DNA from: Chloroflexota bacterium
GTDB lineage: Bacteria > Chloroflexota > Limnocylindria > P2-11E
Assembly: GCA_021787445.1 (NCBI GenBank)
Contig: JAJYLV010000015.1
Coordinates: 1 to 33,437 of the forward strand
Reading direction: 5' to 3'
DNA length: 33,437 nt
The notes below the pieces were generated by a model that saw nothing but the letters and a program-made list of their open reading frames with translations, did no database searches and had not been told where the DNA came from. A program made the translations under genes and the position numbers. Positions 28,433-33,437 of the stretch are shown piece after piece (the stretch's first letter is position 1; each line of letters starts with the position of its first letter).

Positions 28433-30144
28433 CGCGTCTTCGTATCTGGGCGCCGCATGCGTCGACGGTCGACGTCATCGTCGGGAACGAGCGCCATCGC
28501 CTCGCGCCGAGGATCTACGGGTTCCACGAAGGCGAGGTGCCGCTGGCGGACGGCACGCGCTACGCGCTGTCGCTCGACGGGGCCGATCCCCTCCCCGACC
28601 CGCGCTCGCGGTGGCAGCCCGACGGCGTCTACGGTCGATCGGCCCACGTCGCGCACGGGCGCGACGACGAGATCTGGCGCGGACGGGACCTTGCGGCGAG
28701 CGTCCTGTACGAGCTCCACGTCGGGGCGTTCTCGCCGGAAGGCACGTTCGACGGCGTCATCGGCAAGCTCGACCACCTCGTCGCGCTCGGCGTCGACGCC
28801 ATCGAGCTCATGCCGGTCGCGGAGTTCCCCGGTGAGCGCGGCTGGGGCTACGACGGGGTCGATCTGTACGCGGCGCACCACGCGTACGGAGGACCACAGG
28901 GCCTCCGGCGCCTCGTGCGCGCCGCGCACGAGCGCGGGCTCGCCGTCGTCCTCGACGTCGTCTACAACCACCTCGGCCCGGACGGCAACTACCTCGAACG
29001 CTTCGGCCCCTACTTCACCGACCGCCACCACACCCCGTGGGGACGCGCGATGAACTACGACGGCCCGGACAGCGGACCGGTGCGGCAGTTCGTCGTCGAG
29101 AACGCCCTCGGATGGATGCGCGACATCGGCATAGACGGCGTCCGCCTCGACGCGATCCACGCCATCGTGGACCTGTCGGCGACGCACGTGATCGAGGAGC
29201 TGACGCGGCGCGTCGATGAGCTCTCACGCGAGCTCGGACGGACGCTCTGGGTCATCGCCGAGAGCGACCTCAATGACCCGAAGGTCGTCCGTCCGCGCGG
29301 CGAGCGGGGCTGGGGCTGCGACGCCCAGTGGAGCGACGACCTCCACCACGCGCTCCACACCGTCCTCACCGGCGAGCGCGCCGGCTACTACGGCGACTTC
29401 GGGCGCATGGCCGACCTCGCGAAGGCGCTGCGCGACGCGTACGTCTACGACGGGCGGCCGTCCGACTTCCGTCGGCGCGTGCACGGCCGCCCCGCCGGTG
29501 ACCTCTCCGGACACCGATTCCTCGCGTACTCACAGGACCACGACCAGGTCGGCAACCGCGCGCGCGGCGAGAGGCTCTCGCAGCTCGTCCCGCCCGACCG
29601 CCTTCGGATCGCCGCCGCGGTCGTGCTGCTCTCGCCGTACGTTCCGATGCTCTTCATGGGCGAGGAATGGGCCGCGTCGACGCCGTTCCTCTACTTCACG
29701 GATCACATCGACGAGCGCCTCGGACACGCCGTCAGCGAGGGCCGGCGGCGCGAGTTCGAGCGGTTCGGATGGCCGCCGACCGACTTCGTCGATCCCCAGT
29801 CCCCCGCGTCGTTCGAGCGGTCGCGGCTCGACTGGTCCGAGCTCTCGCGCGAGCCGCATTCTTCGATGCTCGCGTGGTACCGCCGGCTCATCGCGCTGCG
29901 GCGAGAGGTCCCCGAGCTCCGCGACGGACGGCGCGATCTCGCGCACGTGGCCTTCGACGAAGAGCAGCGCTGGCTGGCGATGCGGCGCGGACCGGTCACG
30001 CTCGCCTTCTCGCTCGACCGCGCGGTCGAGGTGCCGCTCGGCGTGGACGCGGGCGAGCTGGCGCTGACCGGGGGGGACGGTGTTCGGAGATCGAGCGACA
30101 GCGTGCGACTTCCGGCCGGAGGCGTCGCCGTCCTGCGCCGCTAG
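28429..30144 (+). CDS. treZ: Malto-oligosyltrehalose trehalohydrolase
   Basis: The product (571 residues) is a GH13 enzyme that releases trehalose from the TreY product. An N-terminal E-set/CBM48-like domain ('LRIWAPHASTVDVIV') is followed by the catalytic barrel. The barrel has 'LYELHVGAFSPEGTF', 'AEFPGERGWGYDGVDLYA', 'VVLDVVYNHLGPDGNY', the nucleophile region 'IDGVRLDAIHAI', the acid region 'LWVIAESDLNDP' and 'YSQDHDQVGNRARGERL'. The GTG start overlaps the treY stop, and the conserved N-terminus begins right after it. The stop codon TAG (30142-30144) is also the first half of the probable treT -10 hexamer. Glycogen branching enzyme (glgB) is the closest alternative family, but the trehalohydrolase signatures and the treY coupling decide it. 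Confidence 0.95.
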   Translation: MTRLRIWAPHASTVDVIVGNERHRLAPRIYGFHEGEVPLADGTRYALSLDGADPLPDPRSRWQPDGVYGRSAHVAHGRDDEIWRGRDLAASVLYELHVGAFSPEGTFDGVIGKLDHLVALGVDAIELMPVAEFPGERGWGYDGVDLYAAHHAYGGPQGLRRLVRAAHERGLAVVLDVVYNHLGPDGNYLERFGPYFTDRHHTPWGRAMNYDGPDSGPVRQFVVENALGWMRDIGIDGVRLDAIHAIVDLSATHVIEELTRRVDELSRELGRTLWVIAESDLNDPKVVRPRGERGWGCDAQWSDDLHHALHTVLTGERAGYYGDFGRMADLAKALRDAYVYDGRPSDFRRRVHGRPAGDLSGHRFLAYSQDHDQVGNRARGERLSQLVPPDRLRIAAAVVLLSPYVPMLFMGEEWAASTPFLYFTDHIDERLGHAVSEGRRREFERFGWPPTDFVDPQSPASFERSRLDWSELSREPHSSMLAWYRRLIALRREVPELRDGRRDLAHVAFDEEQRWLAMRRGPVTLAFSLDRAVEVPLGVDAGELALTGGDGVRRSSDSVRLPAGGVAVLRR

Positions 30145-30147
30145 AGT
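30142..30147 (+). promoter_or_regulatory. Putative -10 element (TAGAGT) for treT, overlapping the treZ stop codon
   Basis: TAGAGT ends 8 nt before the treT ATG at 30156, and its first three bases are the treZ stop codon. This would allow a leaderless treT transcript in addition to read-through from treYZ. Confidence 0.45.
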
Positions 30148-30155
30148 CGCTAGCG

Positions 30156-31424
30156 ATGCGCGGCGTCGCGGTGGGCACGAAAGATCTCGACGAGTACGCG
30201 CGGCTCGTGGGCGAAGAGAAGATCAACGAGATCCGTCGTCTGGCCGAGCCCCTCCGCGGTGCGCGCGTCCTCCACGTCAACGCGACGGCCTATGGAGGCG
30301 GCGTCGCGGAGATCCTCCACAACCTCGTCCCGCTCATGGCCGACGTCGGTCTCGAGGCGCTGTGGTACGTGCTCGAGGCGGAGGATCCGGCCTTCTTCGA
30401 CGTCACGAAGCGCATCCACAACGCGCTCCAGGGGATGCCGCTCGACCTGTCCGACCAGATGCGCGACCTCTTCCTCGCGACCGATCGCGCGAACGCCGCG
30501 GCGCTGCCCGAGGTGGACTTCGTGATCGCGCACGACCCGCAGGCCGTCGCGCTCCGGCACTTCGCCGACGACGGCGCGTCCTGGGCCTGGCGCTGCCACA
30601 TCGACCTGACGGACGCGTACACGCCGGTGTGGTCGTTCCTGCGGCCGTACGTCGAGGAGCACTCCGCGGCGATCTTCACGATGCCCCAGTTCGCGCAGCC
30701 GGATCTCTCCATCGACCACCTCGTCTTCAGCGCCCCGTCGATCGATCCGTTCACCGAGAAGAACGGGCCGCTCGCGGCGGACGAGGCGAGGGCGATCGTG
30801 GCGGCCTTCCGCTTCGACCCGGCCCGCCCGCTCCTCGTTCAGGTCTCGCGGTTCGATCCGTGGAAGGACCCTAGCGGCGTGATCGACGCGTACCGGCGCG
30901 TCAAGGCGGAGGTGCCGGACGTCCAGCTCGCGCTCCTCGGGTCGCTCGCGGACGACGACCCCGAGGGCAAAGAGCTCCTCGCGCGGACCATCGCCCACGC
31001 CGCGGACGACCGCGACATCCGCTGCCTCACCGACCTCGACGGCGTCCGCGACCGGGAGGTCAACGCGTTCCAGCGCTCGGCGAGCGTCGTCATCCAGAAG
31101 TCGCTGCGCGAGGGATTCGGCCTCGTCGTCGCGGAGGCGCTGTGGAAAGGCATCCCCGTCGTCGGCGGCGCGGTCGGCGGGATCCCGCTGCAGGTCGTCG
31201 ACGGCGAGACGGGCTTCCTGGTACGGACGGTCGACGAGTGCGCGGATCGGTGCCTCCGCCTGCTCCGCGACGTCGACCTCCGTGTGCGCATGGGCGCGGC
31301 CGGGCACGAGCGGGTGCGGCAGGAGTTCCTCATCACGCGCGATCTGCGCGACCACCTGCGCCTCTTCGCCGACCTGCGGGCGGCGCGGACGACGGCGCCC
31401 ACGGCGGGTGCGCGCCCGACTTAG
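30156..31424 (+). CDS. treT: Trehalose synthase TreT (trehalose glycosyltransferring synthase, GT4)
   Basis: The product (422 residues) is a GT-B glycosyltransferase resembling archaeal/Thermotoga TreT, which reversibly joins NDP-glucose and glucose to trehalose. Family features are 'VLHVNATAYGGGVAEILHNLVPLMADVG' at the start (partly quoted), 'VIAHDPQAVAL', 'WRCHIDLTDAYTPVW' and 'VQVSRFDPWKDP' at the start of the second Rossmann domain. The E-x7-E GT4 motif lies in 'REGFGLVVAEALWKG' near residue 315. The start follows from the -10 spacing, and 'MRGVAVGTKDLDEYARLVG' looks native. The third gene of the trehalose cluster, it lies 11 nt after treZ. The direction in vivo (synthesis or breakdown) and the nucleotide preference are not readable. 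An uncharacterised GT4 sugar transferase is the alternative. Confidence 0.87.
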   Translation: MRGVAVGTKDLDEYARLVGEEKINEIRRLAEPLRGARVLHVNATAYGGGVAEILHNLVPLMADVGLEALWYVLEAEDPAFFDVTKRIHNALQGMPLDLSDQMRDLFLATDRANAAALPEVDFVIAHDPQAVALRHFADDGASWAWRCHIDLTDAYTPVWSFLRPYVEEHSAAIFTMPQFAQPDLSIDHLVFSAPSIDPFTEKNGPLAADEARAIVAAFRFDPARPLLVQVSRFDPWKDPSGVIDAYRRVKAEVPDVQLALLGSLADDDPEGKELLARTIAHAADDRDIRCLTDLDGVRDREVNAFQRSASVVIQKSLREGFGLVVAEALWKGIPVVGGAVGGIPLQVVDGETGFLVRTVDECADRCLRLLRDVDLRVRMGAAGHERVRQEFLITRDLRDHLRLFADLRAARTTAPTAGARPT

Positions 31425-31457
31425 CCCCTCACGGCCGACCGGGGTCCGACCACACCG

Positions 31458-32273
31458 CTAGGTGCGATACCACTCCGCCGCCGCCCGGTCGACCTCATCC
31501 GGCGGCATCCCCTCGACCGAACGTGTCGCCGCCGCGACGTCCCCGGAGGTGGGGACGATCTCGCTCTCGTCCACGGCGGCGCGCACGACGCCCGCCGCGT
31601 CCACGATCTCGTCGATCTCGACGACGCGCGCGTGACGGCGCGCGAGGACGCGCCGGAACGTCGCGGCATACAGGTCCGGGTCGTATCCGGACGGAAGCGC
31701 GGACGCGATCCCGAGCCGCTGCGCGACGGCGACGAGGTCATGCCAGTGCCAGCTCACGAGGCGAGGCGCGGCGCTCGCGACGTCGCGCGCGCCGACCGGC
31801 GCGGACGCGTCCCGCTCCCGCGCCGACTCGATCCGCGCGCGTACGGCCGCCGTCGGGACGGGCACGAGGAAGAGCGTCGCATCCGACGCGAGGAGCGGCT
31901 CGACGGCGTCGTCGGCGCGCCGCGCGAGCGACGCGAACCGCTCTCCGACGAGCGGCGTCTCGCCGACGAGCAGCGCGCCGTCCGCGCCAGCCTCGCTCCA
32001 GCGGCGGACGGCGTCGCGCGCCCAGCGTCCCGCCGCGACGCGGATCGCGGCGTGCGTGACACCCTCGACCTCGGGGTAGCGGGCGAGGAGCGCCGGCGTG
32101 TCGAACGCGAGCCGCGCGACGTCCCACCGCAGCAGCCCCACGGGGCGGCCGCCCTCGCGCACGATCTCGGCGATCCGCCGCACGATCAGGCTCTTGCCCG
32201 TGCCGGGGAGGCCGGCGACGAAGAGGCAGCGGCGTCCGCGGGCGGCCTCGCGGAGGATGGGGTCGACGCGCAT
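31458..32273 (-). CDS. P-loop ATPase/kinase-like protein of unknown substrate
   Basis: The product has 271 residues. A Walker A motif is at residues 21-28 ('GLPGTGKS') after a short N-terminal helix. It is followed by 'IVRRIAEIVREGGRPVGLLRWDVARLAFDTP' (partly quoted), which resembles the substrate-binding strand of small-molecule or zeta-toxin-like kinases. 'GALLVGETPLVGERF' is a candidate Walker B-like strand, and Arg-rich 'RARIESARERD' may be a lid. I cannot assign a substrate. The C-terminal third ('HARVVEIDEIVDAAG' onward) is acidic. Start: GATCGT (32286-32281) ends 7 nt before the ATG, consistent with a leaderless transcript. The gene is divergent from the threonine dehydratase-like gene and convergent with treT (33-nt gap). 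Confidence 0.72.
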   Translation of the reverse strand: MRVDPILREAARGRRCLFVAGLPGTGKSLIVRRIAEIVREGGRPVGLLRWDVARLAFDTPALLARYPEVEGVTHAAIRVAAGRWARDAVRRWSEAGADGALLVGETPLVGERFASLARRADDAVEPLLASDATLFLVPVPTAAVRARIESARERDASAPVGARDVASAAPRLVSWHWHDLVAVAQRLGIASALPSGYDPDLYAATFRRVLARRHARVVEIDEIVDAAGVVRAAVDESEIVPTSGDVAAATRSVEGMPPDEVDRAAAEWYRT

Positions 32274-32280
32274 GGGGGGA

Positions 32281-32305
32281 ACGATCTCGCGCGGGATGGT
32301 AGCGT
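32281..32305. promoter_or_regulatory. Compact divergent leaderless promoter, P-loop protein / PLP enzyme
   Basis: The 39-bp intergenic region carries minus-strand GATCGT (32286-32281), ending 7 nt before the ATG at 32273, and plus-strand TAGCGT (32300-32305), ending 7 nt before the GTG at 32313. The -10 elements are 13 bp apart. A second minus-strand candidate, TACCAT (32301-32296), would give a 15-nt leader instead. Confidence 0.5.
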
Positions 32306-32312
32306 CGGGCAG

Positions 32313-33302
32313 GTGGCGAGCCTGACCGGCACCGGCGTCCCGACGATCGACGACGTCCGAGAGGCGCGCTCGTTCATAGCCGCCCACCTCCCCCTCCCGA
32401 CCCCGCTCCTTCGGAGCGAGGGGCTGGCGGCAGCGCTGACCCTCGACGTGCGCCTCAAGCTGGAGTCGCTGCTGCCGACGAGCGCCTTCAAGGTGCGCGG
32501 CGGCGTGAACCTCGTGGGCCGCGACCCGACCGCGAGGGCCGGCGTCATGGGGGCGTCGACGGGCAACCACGGCCAATCCCTCGCGTGGGCCGGCCGCCTC
32601 TTCAGCGTCCCCGTGACCATCTTCTGCCCCGTCGGATCGAATCCCATCAAGCTCGCCTCGATGCGCGCGCTCGGCGCGACGGTCGTCGAGCACGGAGCCG
32701 ACTACGACGAGGCCCGGCTCGAGTGCGAGCGCCGCGCCGCGGACGCCGGCGCACGCTACGTGCATTCCGGGAACGAGCCGTACCTCATCGCCGGCGTCGC
32801 GACGGCCACCCTCGAGGTGCTCGAGGCGTGGGCCGACGTCGACGCGCTGGTCGTTCCGATCGGCGGCGGGAGCGGCGCGTCCGGGGTCACCGTCGTGGCG
32901 AAGGCGCTGGCACCGCGCGTCGAGGTCATCGGCGTGCAGGCCGAGGGCGCGCCGGCCGGGTACCTCTCCTGGCGCGACGGGCAGCTCAGGACGACCGATG
33001 CCGCGCGGACCTTCGCCGACGGCCTCGCGACGCGCAGCGCCTTCGCGCTCCCGCAGCGCATCTTGCGCGAGCTTCTCGACGACTTCGTGCTCGTGAGCGA
33101 CGACGAGCTGCGCCGCGCGATGCGCGCGCTCCTCCTCGACGCCCACGTCGTGGCCGAAGGCGCGGGGGCCGCGGCGACGGCCGGGGCGTGGAAGCTGCGC
33201 GACCGTCTGCGCGGGAAGCGCGTCGCGCTCTGGGTGAGCGGCGCGAACGCCACGGGTCCCTCGCTCGCGGACGCGCTCGCCGCCGGCGGCCTTACCGGCT
33301 AG
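32313..33302 (+). CDS. Threonine/serine dehydratase-like PLP enzyme (fold type II, no ACT domain)
   Basis: The product (329 residues) belongs to the tryptophan-synthase-beta/threonine dehydratase PLP fold. Lys60 in 'SAFKVRGG' is the expected Schiff-base lysine. 'GASTGNHGQSLAWAG' binds the substrate carboxylate, and the glycine loop 'VPIGGGSGASG' binds the PLP phosphate. The length matches catabolic or short biodegradative threonine dehydratases lacking the regulatory ACT domain. Within this fold serine racemase, hydroxyectoine utilisation dehydratase and threonine dehydratase are hard to separate by motif, so I give no gene symbol. The GTG start is supported by TAGCGT 7 nt upstream and by the position of the first conserved residues ('TIDDVREARSFI'). 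The stop overlaps the end of the convergent EAL gene by 11 nt. Confidence 0.87.
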   Translation: MASLTGTGVPTIDDVREARSFIAAHLPLPTPLLRSEGLAAALTLDVRLKLESLLPTSAFKVRGGVNLVGRDPTARAGVMGASTGNHGQSLAWAGRLFSVPVTIFCPVGSNPIKLASMRALGATVVEHGADYDEARLECERRAADAGARYVHSGNEPYLIAGVATATLEVLEAWADVDALVVPIGGGSGASGVTVVAKALAPRVEVIGVQAEGAPAGYLSWRDGQLRTTDAARTFADGLATRSAFALPQRILRELLDDFVLVSDDELRRAMRALLLDAHVVAEGAGAAATAGAWKLRDRLRGKRVALWVSGANATGPSLADALAAGGLTG

Positions 33303-33437
33303 CGAGCCACTCGCGCATCTCCGCCCCGCTCAAGGGCTTGCTCACGACGTAGCCCTGCACCGCCGAGCAGCCCGTCGCCGCGAGGAGGTCGTAGGTGCGA
33401 GCGTCCTCGACGCCCTCCGCGACGGTACGGAGGCCGA
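33292..33437 (-). CDS. C-terminal fragment of an EAL-domain protein (partial)
   Basis: The minus strand is open from the window edge to TAA at 33294-33292 and encodes about 48 residues. They contain the classic end of an EAL phosphodiesterase domain: 'TVAEGVEDARTYDLL' (the conserved E in 'AEGVE' helps position metal and catalytic residues), then 'GCSAVQGYVVSKPLSG' (family: 'GcdxxQGyxfsxPl') and a terminal helix. EAL domains hydrolyse cyclic di-GMP, but the EAL signature itself lies beyond the window, so catalytic competence and any GGDEF or sensor part cannot be judged. The 3' end overlaps the stop of the convergent PLP-enzyme gene by 11 nt. Confidence 0.88.
   Translation of the reverse strand, partial: GLRTVAEGVEDARTYDLLAATGCSAVQGYVVSKPLSGAEMREWLASR

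Overview
The window is a high-GC (roughly 70% by eye) bacterial chromosome segment. It is densely packed, with short intergenic gaps and many 1-4 nt start/stop overlaps. It has an F420-type luciferase-like oxidoreductase, lysine synthesis through homocitrate, a homodimeric pyruvate dehydrogenase E1, TreY/TreZ plus TreT, full-length Lhr, EttA and a DUF2277 protein, and apparently widespread leaderless transcription. My best guess is an uncultured Chloroflexota lineage of the Candidatus Limnocylindria type. A high-GC actinobacterium-like lineage is the alternative. This is inference, since no rRNA or phylogenetic marker was available to me.

Layout. Positions 1-306 hold the tail of a flavoprotein oxidoreductase, followed by an LLM-class oxidoreductase (343-1260). 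On the minus strand, 1265-4271 is a translationally coupled operon for the first steps of alpha-aminoadipate lysine synthesis: homocitrate synthase, then the large and small homoaconitase subunits. It is headed by a lysine riboswitch (4364-4529), an intrinsic terminator (4295-4325) and a sigma70-like promoter. A decayed lipoprotein polysaccharide deacetylase (4625-5337) and tRNA-Cys(GCA) follow. Next come a two-gene minus-strand unit (dCache-HAMP membrane sensor and a TPR protein) and a small Arg/Pro-rich unknown divergent from aceE. EttA then faces away from an M1 aminopeptidase and an MFS exporter. A minus-strand block holds moaA, a Rdx (SelW-like) protein, a thioredoxin-fold protein and a conserved unknown. 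A second MFS permease, DUF2277 and lhr come next. The trehalose cluster treY-treZ-treT occupies 25796-31424. The right end holds a P-loop kinase-like protein divergent from a threonine dehydratase-like enzyme, and the C-terminus of an EAL-domain protein runs off the edge.

How it fits together. The region is mostly housekeeping: lysine, central carbon, trehalose and molybdenum cofactor metabolism, plus translation and DNA repair factors. I see no phage, insertion sequence, CRISPR array or defence island. The most interesting content is regulatory. (i) A lysine riboswitch controls the aminoadipate-route genes, which helps assign leuC/leuD-like genes to lysine. (ii) Most transcription-unit heads carry a TAnnnT-like hexamer ending 6-8 nt before the start codon, which implies leaderless mRNAs. 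(iii) Four divergent gene pairs share compact promoters whose two -10 elements lie only 13-17 bp apart.
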